Shown piece by piece: positions 1-8,874 of a stretch of DNA of 64,000 bases. The stretch is from assembly GCF_014696615.1 (NCBI RefSeq), contig NZ_JACJQJ010000048.1:1-64000 (forward strand), written 5' to 3'. The notes beneath the pieces were generated by a model that saw only the letters and a list, made by a program, of their open reading frames with translations, searched no databases and was not told the DNA's origin. Numbering within the stretch: the first letter of the stretch is position 1; the number at the start of each line of letters is the position of its first letter. The stretch is from Nostoc linckia FACHB-104 (lineage in GTDB: Bacteria > Cyanobacteriota > Cyanobacteriia > Cyanobacteriales > Nostocaceae). A program made the position numbers and the translations under genes.

Positions 1-93
1 CCGACTTCTATTACGAATACAAGGCTTTCGGAATCAGATTTAACTAATACCTATGTACTAGCAATTGGCGATCGCATTGTGCCAGTTGCGTAA
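1..93 (+). CDS. 3' end of an unknown gene, cut by the window edge
   Basis: Frame 1 is open from the first base to a TAA at 91-93. The last 30 residues end in AIGDRIVPVA. Nothing in so short a tail identifies a family. It converges on the hybrid kinase gene, with only 11 bases between the two stop codons. The last bases of this gene are repeated about 5.8 kb away, on the other side of the kinase gene (see the direct repeat at 5849-5872). It could also be a chance open frame. Confidence 0.4.
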   Translation, partial: PTSITNTRLSESDLTNTYVLAIGDRIVPVA

Positions 94-100
94 GTCCTGA
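77..100. repeat. Left copy of a 24-bp direct repeat flanking the hybrid kinase gene
   Basis: This stretch covers the end of the partial gene and the few bases after its stop. It matches 5849-5872 with one mismatch (C against T). The two copies lie on either side of the kinase gene. Confidence 0.5.
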
Positions 101-104
101 TCTT

Positions 105-3100
105 TTAATCTTGTACTGCTAAAAGTTGTTTAATTCTGGTTGTTAGTTGATTGAGTTTGATGGGTTTGGGGATATAGTCGTTTGCGCCGGCTGCTAAACA
201 TTTTTCTCTATCGCCTGGCATGGTTAAGGCTGTTAGGGCAATGATGGGAATGCTTTCAAAATTTTTCTCTAGTCGAATTTGCTTAATTGCTTCTATTCCA
301 TCCATTCCCGGCATTTGAATATCCATCAAAATTAAGTCGGGAAGTTCGGTTTTGGTGAGGGCGATCGCTTCTTGGCCATTTTTGGCCAAGATTATCTGAT
401 ATCCTTTTGCCTCTAAATAACTAGAGATGGTCAAAACATTAGCTTCGTTATCTTCTACTAGTAAAATTAGGGGTGAATTTACTACTGTTTGGTTGAGTGT
501 GAAATTAAGCTCAGATGTAAGTAGGTTAACTGGCTCAAAAGAATATTCACAGAGATTGTTACAGGGTAAATCAACCGTAAAGCAACTTCCTACACCCAGT
601 TCACTACTTACCCCTACTTTACCGCCATGTAATTCTACAATCCGTTTGGTAAGAGCCAGTCCTAAACCAGTACCAGCGTATTGACGGTTTAAGGCACTAT
701 CAATTTGGATGAAGGGTTTAAACAGTTTTTTGAGGTTTTCTGGGGCAATACCAATACCCGTGTCAATTATGGCAATGCGAATAAAACCTAGTGGGGATGT
801 CTTCTCTGGTTCTAAAGCATGACAGCTAACTTCTAAAGTAATCCTCCCGCCTTCTGGTGTGAATTTCACAGCATTATTGAGGAGGTTAATCAAAACTTGG
901 CGGATGCGTCGTTCATCAAGCAATAGTTTTGGTAGCTGTGGCGGAGTTTTCACCTCCAACTGGATGCGTTTTTGGACTGCTTGCTGTTTAATAAACGCCA
1001 AACTGGATTCGCAAAGCTGACGGATCGCTATGGGAGCGTAGCCTAATTCTAGCTGCCCTGCTTCAATTTTAGATAAATCCAGGATATCGTTAATTAATTC
1101 CAATAAATGTTCTCCACTGCGCTCAATGGTTTGCAAACTTTGCCTTTGCTTCTCATTAATTGCGCCCAATATCTCGTCTTGCAACACTTCCGACATACCC
1201 AAAATGGCATTGAGGGGAGTGCGTAGTTCATGACTCATATTGGCGAGAAATTCATCTTTCAGGCGGGTAGCACGAGCGAGTTCGGCATTGGAAGCAGCAA
1301 GTTGTTCGTTTGTCAGATGGAGTTGAGTTTCTGCTAGTTTGCGTGCGGTGACATCCCGATCCATGCCTCGATAGCCGCGAAATTGTTTATTGGCATCAAA
1401 AATAGGAACTGCGCTCGTTTCTAAAATAACTAATCGTCCATCTTTATGGAGGTTAGTATTTTCTAAACATTGAAAAGGAGCTTGTATAGAAAAAAATTTC
1501 ATAAACTCCTGCGATACCCTTGCTGCTTCTTCTGGTGGCATTATATCAAATGGAGTTTTGCCAAGAATTTCTGCTGAGGAATAGCCCAAAACATTGAGAA
1601 TTTGCGGACTACTATAGGTGTAAATGCCAAATTCATTAACTTCCCACACCCAATCACTAGATGTTTCTACAAGGTTACGAAAGCGTTCTTTGCTGTGCTG
1701 CAGCTCCAATTCTAATTTTTTGATAGCAGTAATATCTCTGGCTGTGCCTACTAGGGCATAAACTTCACCATTTTCTTGCTTTAGTGGTACTTTAATCGTA
1801 TCAAAAGTAATGGTATTACCTGAGAAATGCAGAGTTTCTTGGATGCGTAATGATGCTCCCAATTCAAATACTTGCTGATTTTGCTGGGCGAAATATTCTG
1901 CATCTTGGTTCGGAAAAAGTTCAAAAATAGTTTTTCCTTCTATTTGCTCGCGAGGTTGCTGAAAGACTCCTTGAGCATAGCTATCATTACAGTAAATAGT
2001 TCGCATTTCCTGACGATCTATCATAAATAAATAGTCGGGAATCGTATCAATAACGCCTCGTAATTCCGCGGTGCGCTTAGTAACTTCTTCCTCTAAAGTC
2101 TGATTTTGTTTGGCTAAAATATCTAGCAGGCGATCGCGCTCTTGTTGTGTTTGTTTGCGCTCTGTAACATCTTCCCCAATGGCACCAAGGCGATAAGTGT
2201 TCCCAGCAATATCTTTGATGGGGAAGCATCTACCCCATATCCACCGAATCGAGCCATCCGGTCGAATGATGCGGTACTCTTCACTAAAAAATCCCTTGCC
2301 TCTTGCGGCTTCATAGGCGGTAGCAATGCGTGGCACATCATCTGGGTGCATAGCAGCCATCCAAGAGTCAGGATTTTTATACAAGCTTTCTATGGTTTGT
2401 CCCCAGACTTGCTCATAAGTGGGGTTGGCATACAGTAACTCTCCTGTGTCAACTTGACGCAGTAACATGACTTGGCGGCTATTTTCGGCAAACTGGCGAA
2501 ATTTCTCCTCACTATCCCTGAGTGCATTCTCAGCTTTTTTGCGTTCGGTGATGTTTTGCGTCATCAGGATACCTGCAATCACATTACCTTGTTCATCTCG
2601 CACCGGAAGATAATGTGTAAGGTAGAATTTATCTTGATAAGGAACCTCTGCAATTACAGATTCTCCAGCCAGTGCTTGTTTCATTAGCGGCATGATTATT
2701 TGACATACTTCTGGTGCAAAGATTTCCCAAATTGTTTTTCCTTCCATTTCTGCTTTGTGCAAACCTGCACTAGCAAGTTCTAAGCCTCCAACCAGGAGGT
2801 AGCGCAAGTCATGGTCAAATAGCACCACTGCACCATTAGGAAAGTTGTCTACTAGGGTGCGATAAAGTTGTTGGCTGCGGCGCAAAGCTGCTTCTGCTTG
2901 TTTGCTAGGATTGATATTAGTAATTGTGCCCACATAACCAATCACCTGTCCTTCGGGATCGGTTTCGGGAACGGCTTGCCCAAATACCCAAGTTTCAGCG
3001 TCATTTGGCTGCAAAAATCGATATTCTAAACAAAACCTTTCGCCTGTTTGAATTAAACGATGCCATTGGGACACAACGAGTTCTCTATCTTCTGGGTGCA

Positions 3101-5039
3101 ATGCTACTTGCCATCCGCATCCTAAAGCTGCTGGGAGAGTCAAGCCTGTTTCCTGACACCAGCGTTCATTGACATACAAAAAATTTCCTTGAGCATCTGC
3201 ACGGTAAATGCCAACGGGAGCTGATGCGGCTAGAGTGGCGTAGCGTCGTTCACTTTTCTGTAATGCTTGCTCAATTTCCTTGCGTTCTGTAATGTCTTCA
3301 TAGCTGGCTACAACGCCAATAATCTCACCATCAGCGTTGTGTAATGGTATTTTATTAGTGCGTAACCATCTGTGAATATTACCTATTTTGGTAAATGGTT
3401 CTTCAATACTAAATTTGGCTTGACCAGATTCCATGACGATGCGATCGTCCGCCTGATAAAGTGCTGCTTGCTCTCGCCACACCATATCAAAGTCTGTTTT
3501 GCCAATAATTTCTTGAATAGATGAATGTCCGCTATCTAAAAGTAATTGGCGGTTGCAGCCCAGATAATGGCAGTTTCTATCTTTCCAAAAGATAGCTATG
3601 GGTAGGCTATCCATAACAACCTGTAAGAGAATTTGGTGTTCTTGGAGTGCCTTTTGTGCCTTTTTGTGTTCGCTAATATCTCGCCCTTCGGGAATTAACA
3701 TGATGACTTTTCCTGATTCATCTTTCACAGGACGAATAGAAAAGTCTACGGTGACTATTTGCTCATCTGCGTTGAAAATTTCTACTTCGTAGCGGATAAA
3801 TTCACCTTGAGCTGCACGTGCGATCGCTTGCTTTAAATTGTTCTGGTCTGCGGGAGCAACTGTCAACCAATTAGTTTCCCACAACGGGCGATTGATCACA
3901 TCTTTTAATTGGAATCCCCGAAAGTCTAAAGCTGTTTGGTTAACTTCTAGTACAATTCCCTCAGTTGTTAATAACCCTGCAAATTGAAAACTGTGATTGA
4001 AAATAGCCCGAAATCTCTGTTCGCTTGTTTGCAGTTGTTCTGTTCTTTCTTTTACCTTCTGCTCTAAAGATTGGTTGAGAGTTTGTAGTTTTTCATACAG
4101 TTCTGCTTGTTGGATGGCTACAGCCAGCTGCACAGCAAGTTGCTGGAGTAAATCAAATTCATTTGTTTGCCACTCACGAGTATTGCTGCATTGATGGGCA
4201 ATTAGTAACCCCCAAATTTGATGTGTAGCAGATTCCTGATCTTGTGCTTCTGTGTCCAACAAAATTGGTACAACTAGATTAGCTTTAACTGCTAATTGCT
4301 CTAGGAATTCGATATGGCAAGCTGTAAATCCAGCTTGATGAATATCAGAAATTGCTCTAATTTTGCCATCACCATAGGCTAGTCTCTGATGCTCTCGAAA
4401 GCAAGTGTTGGTTATGTGATGATTGAGAGAACTTGTCCACGGAGGTAGTACTGATTCAGCTGAGATTTTGCCATTCATCTCATGATCAAACTGGTAAACA
4501 ATTACCCGATCTGTATTAAGAAATTGCCGCACCTCTTGCACAGCTGTAGCTAAAATTTCCTCTAAACGTAAAAATTGACGAATGCGGAGTAGCATTTGGG
4601 CTGACAAAAGTTGTTGTTGTTCCTGCATCCGAATCTGGCGCTTCAGTTGAGTTTTTTCTAAAATAGTATGAATAGCCCGACAGAATCCAGTTTGGGTAAG
4701 TTTTTCTTTGATTAAATAGTCGGAAGCACTAGCTTTGATAGATGAAATTGCGATCGCCGCATCTCCCAGCCCCGTTAACATAATCACTGGCAGTTGAAAA
4801 CTGTCAAATTCCAACCGCAACTGCTCGAGAAATGCTATGTTATCTATCTCTGGTAGTTGAGAATCTAAAAGTATTAGATCTGGCTTGTTTTGTGCGAGGT
4901 ATGTCCATGCTTCTAATTCTGTCTCCACCTCCACTACATCATAGGTGGCAGTTCTATCTTGATTTAAATAACTGCGGTATAATTTCCGTTCTTCGGCTGA
5001 ACCCTCCAGAATTAAAATTGAGTAATGAGATATTAGCAT
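105..5039 (-). CDS. Hybrid sensor histidine kinase: REC, GAF, seven PAS, HisKA, HATPase, REC
   Basis: A 1644-residue soluble phosphorelay kinase with no membrane segment. Domains in order: an N-terminal receiver (about 5-130; D59, T89, K111, although the usual acidic pair near residue 12 is only E-G), a phytochrome-type GAF (about 155-315), seven consecutive PAS/PAC units (about 340-1240, starting near NHSFQFAGLL, MDSLPIAIFW, AASAPVGIYR, VDNFPNGAVV, AENSRQVMLL, IDTIPDYLFM and VETSSDWVWE), HisKA with the phospho-acceptor H1270 in SHELRTPLNAIL, a HATPase with DTGIGI and GTGLGL, and a C-terminal receiver with LILMDIQMPGMDG. The GAF carries C241-H242 in the place where phytochromes and cyanobacteriochromes attach bilin, so light sensing is possible but unproven. 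The PAS units mostly end in the DITERK-like PAC signature. The gene stands alone, and no output regulator is adjacent. The start is ATG. The domain call is firm and the signal sensed is unknown. Confidence 0.95.
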   Translation of the reverse strand: MLISHYSILILEGSAEERKLYRSYLNQDRTATYDVVEVETELEAWTYLAQNKPDLILLDSQLPEIDNIAFLEQLRLEFDSFQLPVIMLTGLGDAAIAISSIKASASDYLIKEKLTQTGFCRAIHTILEKTQLKRQIRMQEQQQLLSAQMLLRIRQFLRLEEILATAVQEVRQFLNTDRVIVYQFDHEMNGKISAESVLPPWTSSLNHHITNTCFREHQRLAYGDGKIRAISDIHQAGFTACHIEFLEQLAVKANLVVPILLDTEAQDQESATHQIWGLLIAHQCSNTREWQTNEFDLLQQLAVQLAVAIQQAELYEKLQTLNQSLEQKVKERTEQLQTSEQRFRAIFNHSFQFAGLLTTEGIVLEVNQTALDFRGFQLKDVINRPLWETNWLTVAPADQNNLKQAIARAAQGEFIRYEVEIFNADEQIVTVDFSIRPVKDESGKVIMLIPEGRDISEHKKAQKALQEHQILLQVVMDSLPIAIFWKDRNCHYLGCNRQLLLDSGHSSIQEIIGKTDFDMVWREQAALYQADDRIVMESGQAKFSIEEPFTKIGNIHRWLRTNKIPLHNADGEIIGVVASYEDITERKEIEQALQKSERRYATLAASAPVGIYRADAQGNFLYVNERWCQETGLTLPAALGCGWQVALHPEDRELVVSQWHRLIQTGERFCLEYRFLQPNDAETWVFGQAVPETDPEGQVIGYVGTITNINPSKQAEAALRRSQQLYRTLVDNFPNGAVVLFDHDLRYLLVGGLELASAGLHKAEMEGKTIWEIFAPEVCQIIMPLMKQALAGESVIAEVPYQDKFYLTHYLPVRDEQGNVIAGILMTQNITERKKAENALRDSEEKFRQFAENSRQVMLLRQVDTGELLYANPTYEQVWGQTIESLYKNPDSWMAAMHPDDVPRIATAYEAARGKGFFSEEYRIIRPDGSIRWIWGRCFPIKDIAGNTYRLGAIGEDVTERKQTQQERDRLLDILAKQNQTLEEEVTKRTAELRGVIDTIPDYLFMIDRQEMRTIYCNDSYAQGVFQQPREQIEGKTIFELFPNQDAEYFAQQNQQVFELGASLRIQETLHFSGNTITFDTIKVPLKQENGEVYALVGTARDITAIKKLELELQHSKERFRNLVETSSDWVWEVNEFGIYTYSSPQILNVLGYSSAEILGKTPFDIMPPEEAARVSQEFMKFFSIQAPFQCLENTNLHKDGRLVILETSAVPIFDANKQFRGYRGMDRDVTARKLAETQLHLTNEQLAASNAELARATRLKDEFLANMSHELRTPLNAILGMSEVLQDEILGAINEKQRQSLQTIERSGEHLLELINDILDLSKIEAGQLELGYAPIAIRQLCESSLAFIKQQAVQKRIQLEVKTPPQLPKLLLDERRIRQVLINLLNNAVKFTPEGGRITLEVSCHALEPEKTSPLGFIRIAIIDTGIGIAPENLKKLFKPFIQIDSALNRQYAGTGLGLALTKRIVELHGGKVGVSSELGVGSCFTVDLPCNNLCEYSFEPVNLLTSELNFTLNQTVVNSPLILLVEDNEANVLTISSYLEAKGYQIILAKNGQEAIALTKTELPDLILMDIQMPGMDGIEAIKQIRLEKNFESIPIIALTALTMPGDREKCLAAGANDYIPKPIKLNQLTTRIKQLLAVQD

Positions 5040-5426
5040 ATATGATTTTATTTGTGTAATTATACGTAATTTTTATTACTCGCAACACTCGAAAACCAAG
5101 GTTAAAATCTGTAATTTCATCTATAATCAGAGTATGCTTTCAAAGCAGAGTTCAAAAAAAATCCTGACCTATACTTTGGTTAAAAATATAACAGGTAACC
5201 AATAAATATATTGCATATTATTGAGAATAAAAACTACACTAAATAAATTTATAGTTACTTAATCCTGAGAACTAGTGCTGTAAAGTTGTTACAAAGTGTA
5301 ACCAAAAATGTGTATAGAACTTTCGCAAGTGTAATATTTTCCCGCAGTGGTTGTCCAAAGTCAAAAATAGCCAGTGCGTTCGGTCGCCAGACAGGTACCG
5401 CTAACGCGAAACTCGCAAGGTAGTAA

Positions 5427-5605
5427 CTAGTACCGCAAGGCGGAATTCAAAATTCGTCTTCTCCCAAAGGGAGAGGCTACGCCAAGGAAAGTTTGCTCAA
5501 CGGGGGGAACCCCCGCACGCAACTTTCCGCAAAATTCAAAATTAAGACAGAGTAAGCGTTTTGTTGATCTTGAATGGTCTATTTATTTACGCCTTGCGGT
5601 ACTAG
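5427..5605. repeat. Nested inverted-repeat element with perfect 16-bp arms
   Basis: The outer arms (5427-5442 and 5590-5605) are perfectly complementary over 16 bases. Inside, 5488-5529 forms a second hairpin that begins with GGAAAGTT and ends with AACTTTCC, around a GGGGGG/CCCCC core. The structure looks like a palindromic repeat element and not like a gene. It could fold in RNA if transcribed. Confidence 0.55.
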
Positions 5606-5638
5606 CATTCCCAAGTCCAATTTTTGAACCTTGGTTCT

Positions 5639-5763
5639 CAATACTGCTCGGTTAAGGATTTTCAACTCGGAATTTGGTTTTGGGAAAAGGTGAAAGGGTA
5701 AGGGTTAAAGGTTTTTTCTTGCCCTTTTCCCCTTCCCCTTTTGCCCTTAACCGACAAGTATTG
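5639..5763. repeat. Purine/pyrimidine-rich hairpin repeat element
   Basis: The ends are an imperfect inverted repeat of about 19 bases (5639-5657 against 5744-5763, containing CGGTTAAG and CTTAACCG). The left half is rich in G and A and the right half in C and T, so the whole element can fold on itself. An element of the same design lies at 28718-28812. Confidence 0.5.
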
Positions 5764-5848
5764 CCTTGGTTCTGGAACGCCAATTTACCCAACGGAGAGA
5801 ACCTCTGCACGTGACTGGCTCCTCTTGACTACCACACCTTGAAAATAT

Positions 5849-5872
5849 TTGTGCCAGTTGTGTAAGTCCTGA
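5849..5872. repeat. Right copy of a 24-bp direct repeat flanking the hybrid kinase gene
   Basis: Matches 77-100 with one mismatch. In the left copy the sequence is the end of a reading frame (VPVA-stop). Here it reads VPVV-stop in a short frame with no gene body, so it may be a leftover of the same gene end or a dispersed repeat. Confidence 0.5.
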
Positions 5873-6142
5873 AAGTAACACACCATCTTTCTCAGTGCGT
5901 TAAGCGATCGCTTCACTTCTAAGAAAGTTGCTACATCTGTTAATCTGTCTTTTGAGGCAAAAAATAAATATTAGCTATTTCTCTGGCAAGAAGTTTTTTC
6001 ACAATATTGTGATGAATATATAACTTAAGACATCTGCCTGAAATTAATATTCTCAAACTCTCTCTAGAGAAAGAACTCTTGCGGCATTTTATTCTCTAAA
6101 TTGATGTTAGTAAATGCATAGTTTTAAATCACCGCAATAGTT

Positions 6143-6472
6143 ATGACTAATGAACCAAACGAGCAAATTAAACAACCAGTAAGTGAAGATTGGCATTCTC
6201 AAGACGAGCCCAATGTCAAAGAAAGAAACTTAACAGCCAATCCTGGAGATAGAATTGCTGACGAACCTCAGTCAGTGGAAGAGAAGGCTCAACAAATTGC
6301 TGTAGATGCACCCGACATTACAGGCGATCACATTAAAGTTCCTACTTACTTCGTTGTCGATGAACCAAATGGTGAAAAGAAAGCACTTCACCATGTTAAA
6401 GATGCTGAAGAAATTTCTGATGTAATTCGACAAGCAAGAGTTGACGAAAACGGCAATCGTATTTGGTGGTAG
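6143..6472 (+). CDS. Small acidic protein of unknown function
   Basis: A 109-residue protein with an ATG start. It is rich in Glu, Asp, Asn and Gln. The first 60 residues look disordered, followed by a short ordered stretch around HIKVPTYFVVDEPNG, and the protein ends in two tryptophans. There is no signal peptide, membrane segment or cysteine. Codon use is like that of the neighbours and the frame is clean, which supports a real gene. No family was recognised. It stands alone between two repeat-rich spacers. Confidence 0.65.
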   Translation: MTNEPNEQIKQPVSEDWHSQDEPNVKERNLTANPGDRIADEPQSVEEKAQQIAVDAPDITGDHIKVPTYFVVDEPNGEKKALHHVKDAEEISDVIRQARVDENGNRIWW

Positions 6473-6858
6473 TAATTAAATTTACGCTTTGCTAAATAAC
6501 GGTCAAAAACTACAAAGTAAACAGGTAGGGGCGTGCAACTGTACGCCCTACAATCTGTCGCATTCTTTTTTCAAATTGGTATTACATCTTCTATCGACGG
6601 TTAATTTTTTATTGCTCTCGCCAATATTAGGAACTGCTAAGCTGTAAGCTGTTATGCATTTAAATTGTATATTTCGCACTGAGGTTGTCAAAAGGAGCCA
6701 GTGCGTTGGGCGGCTTTGCCGACTTGAAGCAACTGGCGTTCAAGAGTCCAAAGTCCAAGCTAGCCTTTGACCCTGGACGATTGACCCTTGACATTCCTAA
6801 CGCTAGAATATTTGATTTAGGTGCGTATCAGCTTATTCAGCAGAGTATATTTCCCTGA
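6473..6858. other. 386-bp spacer, half of it a MITE-like element
   Basis: The left part (6473-6644) holds nothing recognisable beyond AT-rich sequence. The right part is the MITE-like element listed separately. The genes on both sides point towards this spacer, so it contains no gene promoter that I can assign. Confidence 0.6.
6645..6835. mobile_element. MITE-like element, copy A (191 bp)
   Basis: The ends are imperfect inverted repeats: TAAGCTGTTATGCATTTAAA on the left and the complement of TAAGCTGATACGCACCTAAA on the right. The body is nearly the reverse complement of 43585-43775, which is exactly the same length. A shorter third copy sits at 43969-44107 and a lone end at 38481-38501. There is no transposase frame. 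Both ends carry TA, which would fit a TA target duplication as in IS630-type elements, but that link is an inference. Confidence 0.75.
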
Positions 6859-7761
6859 TTACCAAGGTGATTTATGATTTTTTATTTCTAAATCCCTTTT
6901 TTCAGTAACACACATTGCAATCCCCTTTTCATAATAAGCTGCTTCATTAATAAAAACTGGATAGACAATTGCATTGCCTTCATAGGGAATTTCTTGACCA
7001 TCAAATGTTAAAAAAATAGGCTCGCCAGGATGCAGTGGTTGATAATCTCTAAATTGCAATCTTGGATGAATCATTGCTTGAATTTCTCCCAATTCATTTC
7101 TGGGATAGTCTATTGTCTCGATGTTATGATAAGCTGTCAGCGAATCATTTACAGGCAGTGGCGTTCCTTGATTATAAGCTTCTAAATAATCTAAAATTGC
7201 GTGAATAATTGCTTCGGTTTCCTGGAATAAAGCGGCATCCAAAACACCTTGAGCAACTGCACCAACCTCAAGCGTACAGGCAAATTGACAAATTGAATCG
7301 AGATGAGACCTTTCTTGATTTTTAGTTGTTGAATAAAGTACTTTAACTTTGGGGCTTATTGATGTCAGGTAAGCTGCTAATTGAATATTTAATAAATTCT
7401 CATTACCTAAAATAATAGACAGTCCCATATTGGCCGTAGAACTGTGTAAATCTATGACGAAATCTGCTGGCTGGCTACCTTTAGCGCCAAAGGTTTGATA
7501 AATTACCTTAGCTCGTTGGGCTTCATAACTAGACAAACTAGGGTTTTCTAAATCTTGGGAGAGGAAACAGCGATTGAGGTCGGTATCAGTATAGCGTTTC
7601 CCAATTGCATAGGCTTTAGGATTAGCAATCAGTGTCAGGGTTTCAAAACTTGAACGCTGAATCAAATCAGGCGATCGCTCAAATTTTTTCACTAAATAAA
7701 TTCCTGTAAGTTCATTTCCGTGGGTTCCACCGACAATCACAACACGTTTGATCTGACTCAT
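6859..7761 (-). CDS. Aspartoacylase-like zinc deacylase (AstE/AspA family)
   Basis: A cytoplasmic zinc-dependent hydrolase of the succinylglutamate desuccinylase/aspartoacylase family, which cleaves N-acyl amino acids such as N-acetylaspartate. The 300 residues show GGTHGNE near the N-terminus (zinc ligands H14 and E17), DTDLNR for substrate binding, DLHSS with the third zinc histidine, and LEVGAVAQG around the catalytic glutamate. The frame extends five codons upstream to a GTG. The ATG was chosen because the family normally begins a few residues before the first beta strand. It is divergent from a LysR regulator 141 bases away, which may or may not control it. The substrate in cyanobacteria is not established. 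Confidence 0.88.
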   Translation of the reverse strand: MSQIKRVVIVGGTHGNELTGIYLVKKFERSPDLIQRSSFETLTLIANPKAYAIGKRYTDTDLNRCFLSQDLENPSLSSYEAQRAKVIYQTFGAKGSQPADFVIDLHSSTANMGLSIILGNENLLNIQLAAYLTSISPKVKVLYSTTKNQERSHLDSICQFACTLEVGAVAQGVLDAALFQETEAIIHAILDYLEAYNQGTPLPVNDSLTAYHNIETIDYPRNELGEIQAMIHPRLQFRDYQPLHPGEPIFLTFDGQEIPYEGNAIVYPVFINEAAYYEKGIAMCVTEKRDLEIKNHKSPW

Positions 7762-7867
7762 ATTTATAGCGGTCACCCTGATAGCCTGATTTTAATTTTC
7801 CACAATAGCCCTTGTTTGTGACTATAAACGAAAGCAACTATATTGAAGATACTTTTTTAACAACTAA

Positions 7868-7888
7868 ACTATATTTTTAAAATATAGT
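7868..7888. promoter_or_regulatory. Palindromic site upstream of the lysR-type gene
   Basis: ACTATATTTTT-AAAATATAGT is a palindrome broken by one base. It ends 14 bases before the LysR start and lies in the divergent spacer. It contains a T-N11-A arrangement as seen in LysR-family operators, and LysR genes commonly repress themselves from such divergent sites. No binding evidence exists. Confidence 0.4.
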
Positions 7889-7902
7889 AGTTCTGGCAAG
7901 CA

Positions 7903-8790
7903 ATGGAACTTCGACATTTGCGGTACTTTATTGCTGTGGCTGAAGAAAGGAACTTTAGCTATGCAGCGCAGCGTTTGCATATTGCACAACCTCCCCTTAG
8001 TCAGCAGATTAGCGCACTAGAAGCGGAAATTGGCGTAAAACTCTTTGATCGCAAAAAGCGTCCCCTACAGCTAACATCTGCGGGACAAGTATTTTTAGCA
8101 GAAGCAAGGTTAGTTTTAACTCAAATCGAACATGCAATTGTTCAAACACAACGCGCCAGTCGCGGTGAAATTGGAGAGTTGATAGTAGGTACAAATAGTT
8201 CTATTGCCAATAGCTTGCTTCCTGATATGCTGCGAATATTCCGCGATCGCTTTCCCGATGTCAAGCTAGTACTGCGCGAACTCACAGCCGCACAGCAAAT
8301 TCAAGAACTACACAATCGTCGTCTGGATATTGCTTTTGATCGCTTACTCAATTCCTATCAACAGAATACTGGCTTGTGTTATCTACCAATAGGGCGCGAG
8401 TCTTTGGTGATTGCATTACCAAAAACACATCCCCTAGCTTCTCAGTCAAAAATTCCTCTGCAAGACTTAGCAAATGAACCTTTTGTGTTACCTTCTACAG
8501 AATTAGTTCCTTCCTATACTGAGATTATTCACCTCTGTCAGCAAGCAGGTTTTTTTCCCAATGTCGTTCAAGAAGCCACCTGGATGATTACAGTTCTCAG
8601 TTTAGTTGCAGGTGGGGTGGGAGTAGCACTTTTACCCAGCAATGTCCAAAATCTTCAACGCAAAGGTGTTGTTTATAAACCGATTCAAGGAGCAAATCTA
8701 ACAAGAGAAATTGTAGTTCTTTGGCGGGAAGAAGATACCTCACCTGTCTTGCACGAGTTTCTCAAGGTAATTCAGGAATTGACAGAATAA
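7903..8790 (+). CDS. LysR-family transcriptional regulator
   Basis: A 295-residue DNA-binding regulator. The N-terminal winged helix-turn-helix is plain (MELRHLRYFIAVAEE, then AAQRLHIAQPPLSQQI and LFDR), followed by a two-lobed LysR effector-binding domain from about 90 to 290. The wording of the first 60 residues resembles the BenM/CatR/CbbR side of the family, which sense small organic acids. An aldehyde dehydrogenase gene follows 84 bases downstream on the same strand and an aspartoacylase-like gene lies divergent, so these are the likely targets. The effector is unknown. A palindrome just upstream suggests self-control. Confidence 0.93.
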   Translation: MELRHLRYFIAVAEERNFSYAAQRLHIAQPPLSQQISALEAEIGVKLFDRKKRPLQLTSAGQVFLAEARLVLTQIEHAIVQTQRASRGEIGELIVGTNSSIANSLLPDMLRIFRDRFPDVKLVLRELTAAQQIQELHNRRLDIAFDRLLNSYQQNTGLCYLPIGRESLVIALPKTHPLASQSKIPLQDLANEPFVLPSTELVPSYTEIIHLCQQAGFFPNVVQEATWMITVLSLVAGGVGVALLPSNVQNLQRKGVVYKPIQGANLTREIVVLWREEDTSPVLHEFLKVIQELTE

Positions 8791-8874
8791 ATTTTAGATT
8801 GTGGATTTTATCCCTTTCATGCGTCTCGGTGTGAGACTATTTTATACTTTCTCTTAACAGACAAAACAAAATCT

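Larger units (their letters stand above)
5040..6142. other. 1.1-kb non-coding spacer full of small repeats
   Basis: No convincing gene lies here. It holds a decayed piece related to the 191-bp MITE-like element (about 5343-5383), a nested inverted repeat (5427-5605), a purine/pyrimidine hairpin element (5639-5763), a degenerate second copy of the AACGG-GAAC-C-GCAC motif (about 5786-5812) and the right copy of the kinase-flanking direct repeat. The promoter of the kinase gene should lie near 5040-5150, but no clear -35/-10 pair was recognised. Confidence 0.6.

Noticed and set aside
8823-8837. Small inverted repeat as a rho-independent terminator of the lysR-type gene
   Set aside because: The stem is only five bases and the following T-run is interrupted, so it is too weak to list as a feature.
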